DNA from: Salticus scenicus
Lineage: Eukaryota; Arthropoda; Arachnida; Araneae; Salticidae
NCBI GenBank assembly: GCA_963930645.1
Contig: OZ005648.1
Span: 149,432,035 to 149,496,034, forward strand
Reading direction: 5' to 3'
DNA length: 64,000 bases
The notes under the pieces are model-generated. The model did no database searches, had not been told where the DNA came from, and saw nothing but the letters and a program-made list of their open reading frames with translations. Below are positions 11,009 to 22,447 of the stretch, one piece after another; the first letter of the stretch is position 1, and each line of letters opens with the position of its first letter. The translations under genes and the position numbers were made by a program.

Positions 11009-11736
11009 CTTTGAAATCTATAGTTGAAAATTTGGATATATCGGTATGTACGAAAAGATATGTGTTCCATACAGCTGCGAAATTTTTTGATCCAATTGGG
11101 ATTATATCTCCCTTTTTAATTAGGATAAAGTGTTTTCGTCAAAGAATGTGGGAAAGAGGTATGGATTGGGATCACGAATTGCCGGAGGATCTTAAGGGAA
11201 TTTGGATAAAGTGGTGTAACGAAATTAAGGATTTCTTAGAACTTCTAATAGATAGATGCTATTTCACTTATGTTGATCTGAAAAATTCGCGAGTAGAACT
11301 ACACATTTTTTCAGATGCTTCACCACTTGCATATGGTTGTGTTGCATATTTTAAGGTTATCAGTAATGATAAAAAATGTTATGTAAGCATGGTTATGTCG
11401 AAGGCAAGAGTTGCGCCGCTAAAGAAACTAACGTTACCAAGATTGGAGTTAATGGGAGCGGTGATAGCAGCTTGAGTAGCGAAATATATTTGTGATATAT
11501 TTAAAGAAATTGACATCGAGAAATTTTATTGGACAGATTCTACTATTGTTTTACACTGGGTGTTGGGATCGGTGAAACAATGGAAACCCTTTGTTAAAAA
11601 TAGAGTAGTCGAAATTCAGGAATTGTCACGACCCGAAAATTCGTCACACTATAATACAAAGGATAATCCCGCAGATTTAGTTACTCGCAGTATTAGCGCA
11701 AATGCGTTAGTTAATAATGCGTTAGATTTTTGGTTT
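10972..11736 (+). pseudogene. pol: BEL/Pao RT connection and RNase H, internal TGA stops
   Basis: The Pao-specific connection AAKFFDPIGIISPFLIR is followed by RNase H. LHIFSDASPLAYGCVAYF supplies the first catalytic aspartate, LTLPRLELMGA the glutamate, YWTDSTIVLHWV the next aspartate, and DNPADLVTRS the region of the last one. Two TGA codons fall in frame, at 11473-11475 (after VIAA, where arginine is usual, so probably a CGA-to-TGA transition at a CpG) and at 11737-11739 (inside the FW...GPNWL motif that joins RNase H to the integrase). The phase is otherwise unbroken from 10972 to 13029, so the RNase H and integrase frames belong to one original reading frame. Confidence 0.85.
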
Positions 11737-11739
11737 TGA

Positions 11740-13029
11740 GGTCCAAATTGGTTATCTGATCTAAATGGTAAAGGCAATGATATTAGTGAAGAGGTAGACA
11801 CGCAATGTATTACCGAAGAAAAAAGGAAAACACCTGAAAAAATAATTCAGTTTAATATCTCTATAGAAACAGTTGAACCAATACTAGATCTTGTAAAATA
11901 TAGTAACATTTTAAGGGTCCTCAGAATTACGGCATGGATAAAGAGATTTCTTAATAACGCGAATCCTAAAAACGAAAAATTTAGGGGTCCATTATCGGCG
12001 GAGGAAATTGGTAGTGCGCAAACAATGTGGGTTAAATATACACAGAAAATTAGTTTTCCGAATGAATTAAACTGTTTGATAAATGGGGAACCTATTTCGA
12101 AAAATTCAAATTTAATTGAGTTCTCGCCATTTTTGGATTCCGAGGGAATAATGCTTATCGGAGGAAGGCTTCAGAAATCAAAATATACCTTTAATGAAAA
12201 ACACCCGATCCTGTTGCCTTCAAGGGGTAAATTAATTGATTTGTTAATTAAAAATGCGCATGAAAAGGTTTTTCATTTTGGCATTAATGATACATTAGTT
12301 CAATTACGGGAGGAATTTTGGGTAATCAAGGGCAGACAGGCAGTAAAAAGCGTATTTAGAAAATGCACAATTTGTAAAATATTTAATGCTCGATCTGGAG
12401 CCCAGATGACAGCTCCGTTACCTGCAGATCGCATCGATGAACAAAAGCCCTTTTCAGTGATTGGCCTTGATTTTGGAGGCCCCTTATATTTTAGAAATAG
12501 TGACAGCAAATATTATATATTGTTGTGCACATGTGCGATAACAAGAGCAGTGCACCTAGAATTAGTAGAGAACCTATCAACCGAAACGTTTTCATTAGCC
12601 TTCAGAAGAATAGTTGCAAGGAGAGGTCTTTGTAACACAATATATTCCGACAACGCACGAACATTTTATCGAGATAATATAGAGTTAAAACATATATGGA
12701 AAATAATTAGCCATCCTGATGTAAGAGATTACTACAGTAGTAACAAAATAATTTGGAAATATATCATGGAAATGTCGCCATGGTGGGGAGATTTCTACGA
12801 AAGAATGGTTCGCTCTATCAAGACTGCATTAAGAAAGGTAGTTGTCAAAACCACGTTAACACACACCCAAGTACATACAGTTATGACAGAAATTGAAGCT
12901 TCGATAAATTCGAGGCCTATTACGTTTGTATATTCTGACTCTGGTGAACCTTCTAAAATTACGCCAGCACACTTCTTGGTAAGTCAACGACTAACTGCCT
13001 TGCCTATCGTTCATAAGAACCCAACGTAG
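11740..13029 (+). pseudogene. pol: BEL/Pao integrase, C-terminally truncated
   Basis: An open stretch of 429 codons. The zinc-binding N-domain has the H-H-C-C pattern (HEKVFH ... CTIC). The catalytic core has all three acidic residues: D in VIGLDFGG, D in IYSDNARTF (the usual form is SDNGTNF, so N-A-R replaces the middle), and E in GDFYERMVRS. After ASINSRPITF and ITPAHFLVSQRLTAL the homology stops and the frame ends nine codons on, so the C-terminal DUF5641-type extension is missing. The first methionine of this frame is at 12025, but homology begins at GPNWLSDL, directly after the TGA. This is the best-preserved domain of the element and the natural query for finding intact relatives. Confidence 0.9.
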
Positions 13030-14227
13030 TCTAAACAAAATTTATCATAAAATTTAAACTTCCTGATTAAAAATGGTTTTATTAATATATTCTGGAATTC
13101 AATATTTCTTAATATATGAAATGATATTATGGTAGAGTAAGTCTATTGATAAAGTATTATATATAAAATAGCAGCTTCCTGACAAATATGTTACAGAATG
13201 CAGCACAAAATTCCAAACATTGAAACATTTTATTTTTTATATTTCCAAATTTTACTTTGAAACATTTTACGTTATTTCAGTTTTTAATTAAGTTCATCTT
13301 TATTAAAAAAAACAAAAACAAAAAAACAAAAAACATTAAAACTCCCACAAAGTAAATTTTTGTTCCTTTTACTTTACTTTTCATTTACCAAAATGATTAC
13401 TGCATGTATGTGTGTGTGTTAGTTAAATAGAACACTCCTTTCTGAATTGATTCTAATGAGTCTCTTTGTTTTCAAATACGGAAAAAGATAGAATCTGGAT
13501 TGATTGTGGATTAAAATTCTATTCTGAAATCAAACTGCGATTAGATTAAAAAAAAAAAAAAAAAGGAAAGGAAAGGAAAGAAAGAAAGAAAAAAAAAACT
13601 GGATAATGGAAACTTATAAATTGGAGAATAAAGAAAGAAAGAAAAGCGAATGAAAACTTAACAAATAGGAGAGTAATCTTTTTTCTGATAAATAACAATG
13701 GACATTAAGGCAAGAATGAGTTTCTTTTATTTCGTGTTAGCTACTTCAAAGTTTTAGAGAAACTCATTAATGTACTGAAGAATACTGATGCAGTTCCTTC
13801 GAAAGGAAGAGTTAAATAAAAGAGAAGAAAAAAGATAAAATATAAAGTTTATCTTGTACTTTGAGAGCTATTAAGGAGTTATACATTATTTCGGATAGTT
13901 TTTTTTTTTTTTTTTTTTTTTTAAGTTTATAAAACTTATAAGTTTATAATTACTTGAAAAAACTTTAAGTGTTACTAATTCTAATATATTTAGTTCTGTA
14001 AAAGTACTGTAAAGTTCAGGAATATTCAAAGATGCATTACAACGTAACATAAGGAGATGGGATATATATTTTCCTGCTATTGAAAAAAAAATACCTCAAC
14101 ACATAAACATAGTTTTTTATATAGTTTAGTAACATTTGTATGGGATTTGTACTTATTTTAAATACTCAGCTTAAAGTAATAATAATTATTATAATAAATA
14201 AATAAATAAATAAACAAAGATTATTTC
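13030..14227. other. AT-rich intergenic stretch downstream of BEL/Pao
   Basis: No gene, LTR or inverted repeat found. GGAAA/GAAA purine runs occur at 13555-13640, a poly(T) run near 13900-13922 and an AAAT repeat near 14195. Confidence 0.6.
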
Positions 14228-14241
14228 AAGTTTTAAGCTAA

Positions 14242-14475
14242 TGTTGTTGTTGTAGGATTTAAGGCCGATTGACTCCTGATGTGTGTCCTAGGCCTAGAGG
14301 GGGAATGCCCTCCGTGGGGGTCTTTCTAAGGGGTCCTAGCCCGTATTTACGCGAGTTTCGGAGGAAACCACGGAAAACTCCGAACGGCTAGGTCGATGAG
14401 CGCGACCTGGGATCGAACCCGGCACCTCCCATCTACCAGCTTTGAGCGCAGAACCGCTCGGCCGCTGGTGGGCCA
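14242..14475 (-). mobile_element. tRNA-derived SINE, 234 bp, with 14-bp target duplication
   Basis: AAGTTTTAAGCTAA occurs at 14228-14241 and again at 14476-14489. Between them, read on the minus strand, the head is tRNA-like: an A-box-type GCGGCCGAGCGGTT, then a B box GGTTCGATCCC within GTGCCGGGTTCGATCCC. The A box resembles the Leu/Ser class. The body is GC-rich (AGGACCCC, CACGGAGGGCATTCC) and the tail on this strand is a short CAA repeat (the plus strand shows GTTGTTGTTG at 14243-14252). The intact duplication shows insertion by target-primed reverse transcription, normally driven by a partner LINE. A diverged copy lies at 57.63 kb in the same orientation. Confidence 0.85.
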
Positions 14476-14689
14476 AAGTTTTAAGCTAAATTCATAAAGT
14501 AATCGGAATTTTCATTAACAAAGTTAATATACAGTGTAAATAGTATAAATTTGGTAACGTCGAAAAATGTAGAAATATCCAAAATTGCTTGTGACGTTGA
14601 AGATGACGTGTGAGCAACAGAGGATAAAAAAGGTTCCATTAATGCTTTATGGATACTCTGAAATGCAACGATCGATTAGCTTTGAGTTT

Positions 14690-14997
14690 TTGGGGTCAGT
14701 GAGAGGGTTTCGGCAAAATCATTTATTTGAATAAAAAGTCTGGTGAATCATTGTTCTTTAAAAAAGAGTTCAAACGCAAGCTGTATTTGTGGAATCCATG
14801 GGAGTATCACAATGTGTCATTTTCAAGATCTTGAATAAATTTCAGAGACTGCAAATGCACACGGAAAACTAGACAAAGGCTTTCGGCGATCAATTACTTC
14901 TAATAATGGCTAATAGTTAAGGCTGATGGCTGGAGGAACTTGAATGATAAATCTCACTCGTCACCAATAACACCTTCGTTCAGTTACTAACTTTCGA

Positions 14998-15030
<33 letters not shown>

Positions 15031-15690
15031 CTTTCTCTCAGTATGTGTGCATGTAGACGAAAGGTGTATCATTAACAACATGTGATCGGGATGCTGCAAA
15101 GAGTGAACAAAACTATATTGAAGACGACATGAGAGAAGCATTGTCTTCTTATGGGACGTCATCATGTTGCACTCAGTGAATATGGCAGCATTGAAGAAGA
15201 TGTGAATAAAGCAATGTTCTCTTCAACGACGTTATTGTTTAACAGTTCATCTTAAAAATAGAATCATTTTAATTTGGAAGAAACTTGGTGATCAAAACAT
15301 TCGTGCATTTATGTAAGGAGTCTTTTTATTCGGAGGAAGTAGAGAGTTGGTATGGAATGTTATGTAAATCAATGATCTTACTGATTTCTATATCATTAAA
15401 AAGCGATCTCGGATTCCTCATTGGTACAGAGTTGAAATCCTTAGGCTTTCCATAGGCTCTTACGCTGGAGCAAAAAAAGATAATTTCATCTTATGAACAG
15501 CAATTGCAGACAATACCATGCTCTACTGGTAGGGTAATACGACAAAGAAATCATATTATTGGTTTGGCAGACATATTCTACTGACATGAATGTAACAGAA
15601 CATGTTTAGGGAATGTTAGGCAGATTAGTTATTGCCTATTTATCCTTCCTAAATATTATTCCACAGCCGGAAACACATCTTCTGCAGTAG
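14690..15690 (+). pseudogene. Tc1-like transposase relic
   Basis: Translated in shifting frames, Tc1 landmarks appear in order. A helix-turn-helix-like MGVSQCVIFKILNKFQ lies near 14798, FSSTTLLFNSSS (the FSDES region with the first catalytic D) near 15225, and GDQNIRAFM followed by GGSRELVWN (the VMVWAGI region) near 15290-15350. NDLTDFYIIKK lies near 15370 and WQTYSTDMNVTEHV (family form WPAYSPDLNPIEHVW, with the last catalytic acid) near 15560-15605. A poly(A) run of about 28 nt interrupts it at 15001. There are many stops and shifts, so it is dead. The 3' end appears to be cut by the element starting at 15701 and to resume at 18307. Confidence 0.7.
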
Positions 15691-15700
15691 TGGAAATAAT

Positions 15701-15870
15701 GGGCACGACGCAATTCCGCCGAAGCATAGGACAACTCCGCCGAAAACTTTATCAGCTGTTTCCCCCAGTAGGACAAATCCGCCGCATTCCTCTCTGCCGT
15801 TTTCCCTCGATAGGACAATTCCGCCGAATGAGGGGGGAAGGCATTACCTTTGGCGAAGTAAAGTTGGCGA
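15701..15870 (+). repeat. Left terminus of the 2.6-kb element, four AATTCCGCCG motifs
   Basis: AATTCCGCCG-type motifs, most preceded by TAGGACA, recur about every 20-40 bp, followed by GAATGAGGGGGGAAGG and TTTGGCGAAGTAAAG. They look like iterated transposase-binding sites. Two short open frames cross this region on opposite strands; both are consequences of the repeats. Confidence 0.7.
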
Positions 15871-16879
15871 CACTTTCCATGCTAAAACTTCAGGCATTCA
15901 ACTTTTGTTAAAAATAAATACACAAAAGAATGGTAATAATCTATATATTAATTCGCAAACATGAAATTTGTTGTACGTTTTTAACATATTAATTATGGGG
16001 GTAGAGGATTGAAAGTAGCATTGTTAGAAAGTTATGATTAATGAGAACTTAAGGGAAAAGAAAATCTCTTATTAGAATTTCAAAGAGGCATTCAAAAATA
16101 TCTTTATTTCTATGCACTTTTTCATTTTATACACGTAATCTTTTGTATTAAAAATTTTTATAGAAGAAAGTTGTTCAATTTGTCAATTTCTTAAAATTCA
16201 GTAAAAAGCATGGGCACAGTAATTTGTATAGATGTAACTTCCTATATTGCCAACTACAGATTTTTCATTTTATAAGGCAACAACCTTTAGAGTGTTAGAA
16301 ATGCTTATTGACTAAACGAATAAAAAACCGTAATTTAATACTATTGAACATGAAGGCGAAAAAAAAAAAAGTTTTGATTTATGATTTATTAGTTATTATT
16401 ATTATTTATTCATTTATTTATGATGTAATTATTTTTTTTATTTTTTATTTTTATTTTTTTGTGATTTACGTCAGCTATAATTGTTTTTTTTTTTTTTTTT
16501 TTTAAATATAAAACGCAATGCTAGAATTCTAATTAACTGAAACTTGATTACTTATTTTTAAAAAGTGTATTTATTACTATATGCTGATTCATTCTGAATA
16601 CATATTGGACGAAAAATGACACTGCTATATACTGCAATTTAACTCTATTTACGGAAAGACCATATCAGCTTTTATGTTATATACCGGCAACAAAGTTGCT
16701 ATATAAAATATATATCATGAATATATATCATATTATGCTGAGTTTTTTCGGGTGTATATAGATCAATAGGTGGTACTACGATTACTCTCTACGATTTTCC
16801 AAAAAGTTATGCCTCTGCATCTCTTGGTAAAAACTGCATCAAATTTCATGTATAAATTGTTCGTACTAAAAAAAAAAAA

Positions 16880-17260
16880 AAAAAAAAAAAAAAATAGCAG
16901 CGCCACTTTTTTTGTGCAGTGTGTTTGTAAATCTCAATCAGCATATATTTTTTTTAGAATTTGTACATCTTAAACCAAGTTTGGAGTGCCTTTATAACAA
17001 CATAGAATCTGGGATATAGTGTTCATGTAAATAGGATAAAATTTCAGTATAGCAGAGGCACTTGTCAACTGATATGCAATAAAATTAAATCAGCAGAATT
17101 TTACATGATGTGCATCTCACATGCACAGTTTTGGTGCACTTTTACACTGTAGAAGCTGAGATATAACTTTTCTTAGAATAGAGAAAACTGCTACATGTCA
17201 GAGACACCTGTTGAGCAATATATCTCTAAGGTTAATTAACATTAATTTTAGTTACACGAA
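16880..17260. repeat. Degenerate internal tandem repeats of the 2.6-kb element
   Basis: Related phrases recur at loosely regular spacing: GCAGCGCCACTTTTTTTGTG near 16899, AGCAGAGGCACTTGTCAACTG near 17051, and TGTCAGAGACACCTGTTGAGC near 17197. The same GGCAGCGCCACCTGTTGAGC phrase occurs at 26941-26960 inside the P-like element. Confidence 0.5.
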
Positions 17261-17460
17261 TATTAAATTTGAGCAACATTTTATAATAATCAATTTATAT
17301 TACTAAAAGTCGTCCATTTAAAAGAGTTATTTTCGAACATTTCTGTTCCATAATTTTAATTTCAATCGATCCAGAATACCATTATAAAAACCTTTATACA
17401 TTAATACGTGGGCTCGTTTTCTGGAAATTTTTCATGGTAATTTTTTTTTCCCCAGAGTGA

Positions 17461-17493
<33 letters not shown>

Positions 17494-17514
17494 TCTCCCA
17501 ACAAAATCAGCTAT

Positions 17515-17720
17515 GTTACTAAAAACTATCTTTTGAATGTTCCTCCAATATCAACTAGTATGTTGTAACCACCATGAAACTTTCTTCTATACTTTTTCTA
17601 TACATATTCACGTATTGCAAATTATTTAATAAAAAAAATTATTATGTATTAAAACTATTTGCCACAATATATGCAGATGGAGATGATTTTCATCGCAAAG
17701 AATTATTTCTGTTGTTATTA
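17515..17720 (+). repeat. Dispersed repeat copy 1 (also at 26.19 and 40.27 kb)
   Basis: Shares the string of landmarks AACTAGTATGTTGTAACCAC, TCTTCTATA...TTTTCTATACA, ATTATTTA and GCAGATGGAGATGATTTT with the copies at 26190 and 40270, in the same orientation. Identity is moderate. No termini are visible. Confidence 0.55.
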
Positions 17721-18079
17721 CTGTTATTTATCACTGCTGAATAAAAAATTAAAGAAAGTAAATTAAAGAAAATTTAATGTAAGTTAATTTAATTTAAGTA
17801 ATATATATATTTGAATATTACGTTAAGTAAAGGAAATTTAAATTCTTATTTATCCTTTAATAATTTTGTAAATGTAATTGGAACAATTTAACTAAGATGA
17901 AAAATTTTTCTTAAGCTAATTGTGTTGCACGATAATTAAAAATAAATTTATTATTACGATTAAATAATTATTAAATAAAAGAACATATAATAATGATGAA
18001 AAATAAAATTAAATGCATGTTTATGAGTACAATTTTTAATTCATATTTTGGTTCAAATCTACTTTACTTTTCCTTAACT

Positions 18080-18297
18080 TTCCAAAGCGAGGGGAAGGGC
18101 TCTTATAATGCTCGATGTGCCGCCAAAGTTTGATGCGTCGCCAAAAATGGAAATACTGCAGCAGACCCCCTCTTCTCGTCTCAGGAAAATGGCGTGGCGG
18201 ATTTGTCCTATGCGGGAAAAGGGGGGTTAAAATTCTCGGCGGAATTGTCCTATGTGGGGAATAAGGGATTAAAATCTCGGCGGAATTGTCCTGTTCC
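18080..18297 (-). repeat. Right terminus of the 2.6-kb element
   Basis: Inverted relative to 15701-15870. It carries CTCGGCGGAATTGTCCTATG twice and one CGGATTTGTCCTATGCGG. The 126-codon minus frame at 18036-18416 runs across these repeats (it encodes repeated SP-HRT-PPR-like segments) and is a repeat artefact. Confidence 0.7.
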
Positions 18298-18306
18298 GGA
18301 AATAAT

Positions 18307-18385
18307 AATATGACTTCATTTTTAACAGGTGTTCGACATTGCTTTCTGTCAGGGAGAACCATACTCCCTATTAAAAACAGCAAGA
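18307..18385 (+). pseudogene. Probable detached C-terminal piece of the Tc1 relic
   Basis: If one copy of GGAAATAAT is removed, the sequence at 18307 joins the Tc1 relic that ends at 15691. The joined frame reads toward FDIAFCQGEPYSLL, which resembles the C-A-R-G-G-H-T-P-Y ending typical of Tc1 transposases. The match is short, so this is a plausible inference and not proof. Confidence 0.4.
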
Positions 18386-18389
18386 AAAC

Positions 18390-18444
18390 ACTTTTTAATG
18401 CTCTAAATAAGCACAAATATTGGTTTGAAGTAAATTTAATTTAC

Positions 18445-18480
<36 letters not shown>

Positions 18481-21400
18481 AATGTTGTTTCTGCCAAAAT
18501 GAAAAAAAAAAAAAAAATGTTTATGTCTTATAATATTCAGTGGTTTATTGTGTGTTATTGTATAACCACTAGTGCCGAAATATAACTATCAAGAATGCGT
18601 GAAGAGATTGATGTACAAAATCTATTGTAATTAATTGCAGTAAACAGAAACTTACATATATTTTTAATAGAATATGCTGCAAATTGTATTCCACCTACAT
18701 TTGTAATATTGATTTTTAAACATAATAATAATAAAAACTGACAAAATGTATACTGCTAATGTCAAATGTTGCGCAATAGACATCTAAAATCTAGTCGACC
18801 CCATTCTTGTTAAGCACAACTGAATAAAATATTTCACATAAGTACGAGCATAAGTTTATGAGAAATAATATCCATAAAATTTATGTATCACACACACACA
18901 CACACAAAAAAAAAAAAAAAGAAAGAAAGAAAGAAACAGTCACAAATACAGATATAGATGCATATAGAAAAGAAAAACATAAAGTGATTTCGGCCCACTA
19001 ACAGTCAAATTATATTTAGGTCCCATCAAGATAAATAACTTCCTTAAAAAGAAGTTTATGCATTTTTAATCCAATATTTTTATCTTATAAATTTATAGAT
19101 ACGTCAAACAAACAAACGAAATTATCAGTAGCTTTAAAGCGTAACCTTTTTTTCTATGATTGCGGAAAAATACTTTATTTAAATTTTTAAATTAACATCT
19201 TTGAAATTTATAAATTTTTATCTCAAGTACTTATTTATCGAATTAAATTTACTATTTTTTTTAATAAATATATTTGTCTTTTAAAGCATTGCATGTGAAA
19301 GTATGAGTGATTTTTTAAAACTTTACTACTACAAGAAAAGGTAAAAATCTGTAAGAAAAATGACTAAGCAGTCTCTTAATGAGTGAAAGTTCCTTCAGCT
19401 ATTACGAAAAAACTTAAATTCTAAAAATGGTATTTTCTATGTTTTAAATTTAATTTTCTGGTTAATTAATGTTTAATCATCGTTGAAATTCCCCCCTCTT
19501 TTTTTTATATATTTTCGTTTCTTTAATATATTTATTATGCATGAATTCGAAATATGAAAAAATTCCATTACACTAGCCTTGTATTAGCATATTTACAAAA
19601 AAGTAACTTTTATACTGATAATATAGAAAATTCTATTGTGATAATGTAATATTATAACATTTTATTATCAAAATTTATGAAGAATTTCAAATAACGTTTT
19701 GCGATTTTTTTTTTTTTTTTTACCGTCTTTGAAAATCATTAGGAAAATCCAGTGAAAAAAAATTCTGTAGAATAAAAGAACTCTATGGAACTCCAGAAAT
19801 TTTGAATTGAAAACTATTTATTTCAATTGCAAAATTTTCATTTATAAAAGTTGCATCATCGGAGATTTCATGAGGAATTGGTAATAAACTCTTTAGGACA
19901 GTTCAACGGAATAGGTAGTGTTAGTAACACAGGAGGATAAGATTTACGATTTTATAGTTACCACTTTTTCCATACATGAGTATTTTTCGTATTTTAATAG
20001 CAGTTTTAGTTATAAAGCAGTGCATTTTAACAGCAGCGTATTGTTAGATAATAGTGCCTATAGAAGATATATCCTTCTGTGTGAAATCATTGAATTACAT
20101 TTTAGTATGTAAAATTTCCTGCTTCTGAATTAAAAAAAAAAAGTAAATAAAAATTAACATTTAAAATAATTCTCAACTATTTCTTTAAGAAATTTGGAAT
20201 GAATAAAAAAAAATAGCTATTATTCTGCTTTATCACTAGTCATAAAAACGGGGAAATTTCCACATTGATTACATCAAATATTATGTCAATATCATCTGAC
20301 ACATAAAAGTAATCAAAGTTTTTCTCTCACAAATCATTCTTTCCCATAGGATATACAATAGGCAATGAACTAAGAACTCCCTTGCCCCATATAAATTTAT
20401 GAGCAACATATAATTGAGAAGGGAGGGACCACTGGTTCAGCTGACGGTACATTGCTATTTCGTTATTTTTATTGCTTGGATCAATTAGTTTTCTTTCCAC
20501 GATATGGATAATTTATTTCATGATATTTTACTTTTCAAGAAATGTGAGACTGAGATTGTTATTGTTATTTGCTGTATGACGATAAATATTAAATTCGGAT
20601 TACGTGTTTAGAAAACTTAATTAATTTAAGTAAACAGTTTTTAAACGATAAGTTATATATATATATATATATATATATATCCGATTTGCTTGAAAGAAAT
20701 TGTTTCTTATGTATTTTACCGGAAATGAAAATTAGTTTTTATTAAAACAGTCTACATTTTGACTATCATGCAAGCCTGTTGAAATACTCGGTAGTTATTA
20801 AAGATTTATGTCAAAAAAACCTTTAAAAAAATATCTTTATTATACATAATTTTTTAATATGGATCTTGGATTTTGTAATCGGTTGTTAATTTTTTTTCTT
20901 TTTTACAGGGACACGCAAAATATCAGTTATATTAATTTTTAAATTTCGAAGGTAACAACAAAGCGCTATTACGAGAACTATTAAATTTATTTAAGATTGC
21001 GATTTTTTCAGTTTTAAAACTATAATTGCATTTTTTTTTTTTTGTACTAGCAAAGGAAAGAGTAAGTTTAAGCACGTTAGAAGTGGATGGAATAAACATG
21101 AATAAAAATAAATTTTAATCAGATAAATTTAAAATCAGAATTTATTTTTAGTCTGATTAAAAATAAATTTTAATAAATAGGGATAAAAAGAGAAATCGCG
21201 CTTTTCAATTTGGAAAAAAAAAAAATTGAACAAGAAATTCGATGTATGGCACAAAACTTCTTTATTCAAGTTAACATTAAATATGCTATTAAAAATGTTG
21301 TTCTAGCCTGTAAAGGAAGTAAAATAAGGACTATGTTGAGATGTTTGGAAACCGCTTGAACTAGAAACATGATTTTTGATATACAATTTCTTAATTCGCA

Positions 21401-21560
21401 AGTTCATATTCACTGCGATGTTCAACATTTGCCGAAAACCCCTAAAATGGGGGGTAAATTAGAAGTAAAAAGATAGTTCGGCTGTACAAATTTGAAAACG
21501 CTTAGGCTTGGAGATACGTGTTCAAGTGCATATGAAAATTTCGATTATGTATCTAATAGG
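18390..21560. other. AT-rich intergenic stretch, no gene recognised
   Basis: Contains poly(A) near 18447-18479, a CA repeat near 18890, poly(T) near 19706 and a TA repeat near 20656-20680. ATTTTTAATCAGA-type phrases repeat near 21110-21165 with mirrored partners (AATAAATTTTAATCAGATAA and TTTTTAGTCTGATTAAAAAT), suggesting a small palindrome. None of the short frames resembles a protein. Confidence 0.55.
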
Positions 21561-21567
21561 TTTTATA

Positions 21568-22447
21568 TAAATGGTGTTCCATAAACACTGAAAGTTATAT
21601 TTTACGTAGCGGCAACATCACGAAAAGCGATTTTTTCAAACTATTAACAGAACGTTTATAAATATTCTAAACGAAGCAGGTGGTTTTTTTTTTTCTCAGT
21701 TTCATGATTATTTAAAGAGCAATTTTAATTTGCCCTACAGAAATAAAAGTTATTGATTCAGAGTTAAAAACTGAAATGCGTCGTGCAATAAAATTTTGCT
21801 ACCATTCTGCAAAACAGCTCCAGAAACAGTTAAGTTAATGAAAGAAGCTTAGAAAGACAAATGTTTCAACGAGTCTTATGATTTTTAGATGGCATGGTGA
21901 TCTTAAAAAGAACACATTTGTCTGCAGAATTGACTCCTAAGCCTGGCGGACCAGAAGGTGTAGGGAACGATCGAAATGTTAACTTGCAAGAAATTCGGCG
22001 AATGACACGTGAGGAGATAGCGGCATCATGTAACATTTCGAAAACGTCGATATTTCGCATTTTACGCAACAATTTGCAGCTTCGTCATGTTTGTTCGATA
22101 TGCCTCTTCTTCTATTCAGCAGTATCTTAGTAAATGCAATATTGAAATCATGCCACATTCCCCTTACAGTCCAGATCTCGCACCATACGATTTCTTGCTG
22201 TTTCACGTTGAAGGAGAAGCTTTGTGGTAGATAATTTAATACAGATTCTGAAGCTATTTCCGCAGTGTAGTATTTCTTGAATCAACTTTCATGAAAAAGG
22301 ATTCTTTACTTGTTTTAAATAGGGAGTTGAACGATGGGACCGTTGCATATCAACTGAGGGAAATTGTTTTGAAAAATAATGGCTTATGTTTGCTGTATTT
22401 TCTTGTTTTTCATGATTTTACACTCTGTTTTTGTGGAACGCCCTTTG
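21568..22447 (+). mobile_element. mariner-type transposon, about 880 bp, internally deleted
   Basis: The left end reads TA-TAAATGGTGTTCCATAAAC (21566 on) and the right end, reverse-complemented, reads TA-CAAAGGGCGTTCCACAAAA (from 22449). These are imperfect inverted repeats sharing AAA-GG-GTTCCA-AAA, each next to a TA dinucleotide, the target site of the Tc1/mariner superfamily. The length is well below the about 1.3 kb of complete mariners. The middle of the transposase, including the first two catalytic aspartates, is missing. The right end lies inside a tandemly duplicated block (22341-22949). Confidence 0.82.
21776..22230 (+). pseudogene. mariner transposase relic, central catalytic part deleted
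   Basis: The N-terminal helix-turn-helix reads IKFCYHSAKTAPETVKLMKEA from 21776, then a stop. After a shift, the linker PKPGGPEGVGNDRNV and the second helix-turn-helix RRMTREEIAASCNISKTSIF (about 21935-22065) are open in the 21894-22130 frame. From about 22100 another frame gives a run ending in HSPYSPDLAPYDFLLF, the mariner C-terminal signature carrying the third catalytic D (D34D family). The jump from LRHVC directly to this segment removes the region with the first two catalytic aspartates, in keeping with an internal deletion of roughly 0.4 kb. It is not functional. Confidence 0.82.

Larger units (their letters stand above)
7575..13029 (+). mobile_element. BEL/Pao LTR retrotransposon, degenerate and 3'-truncated
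   Basis: Gag, protease, reverse transcriptase, RNase H and integrase follow each other in BEL/Pao order. The frame changes at least four times, and in-frame TGA codons occur at 11473-11475 and 11737-11739, so this copy cannot make its polyprotein. The 5' end has a candidate LTR and primer-binding site. The sequence stops being BEL-like at about 13029, just past the integrase core: the C-terminal integrase extension (DUF5641-type) and the 3' LTR are absent, and the following DNA is ordinary AT-rich sequence. It is a dead insertion; its age cannot be estimated because the second LTR is missing. Confidence 0.9.
15701..18297. mobile_element. Mutator-like inverted-repeat element, 2.6 kb, 9-bp target duplication, repeated-motif termini
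   Basis: GGAAATAAT stands at 15692-15700 and at 18298-18306. Just inside, the left end begins GGGCACGACGCAATTCCGCC and the right end, reverse-complemented, begins GGAACAGGACAATTCCGCCG. Each terminus repeats TAGGACAATTCCGCCGA or variants (left near 15705, 15728, 15770 and 15811; right near 18186, 18236 and 18276), and both arms share a TTTGGCGA/TTGGCG stretch further in. A 9-bp duplication with G-starting long termini is the pattern of Mutator-like transposons; P (8 bp), hAT (8 bp) and piggyBac (TTAA) do not fit. The interior has no transposase, only AT-rich DNA, degenerate internal repeats and homopolymers, so it would be non-autonomous. Family placement is inferred from the ends. Confidence 0.65.

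Noticed and set aside
13030..13400. 3' LTR of the BEL/Pao element
   Set aside because: No similarity to the 7575-7870 region and no polypurine tract; the element is truncated instead.
18036..18416. 126-codon minus-strand frame
   Set aside because: It lies across the iterated terminal motifs of the 2.6-kb element; its repeated peptide is a by-product of the DNA repeats.
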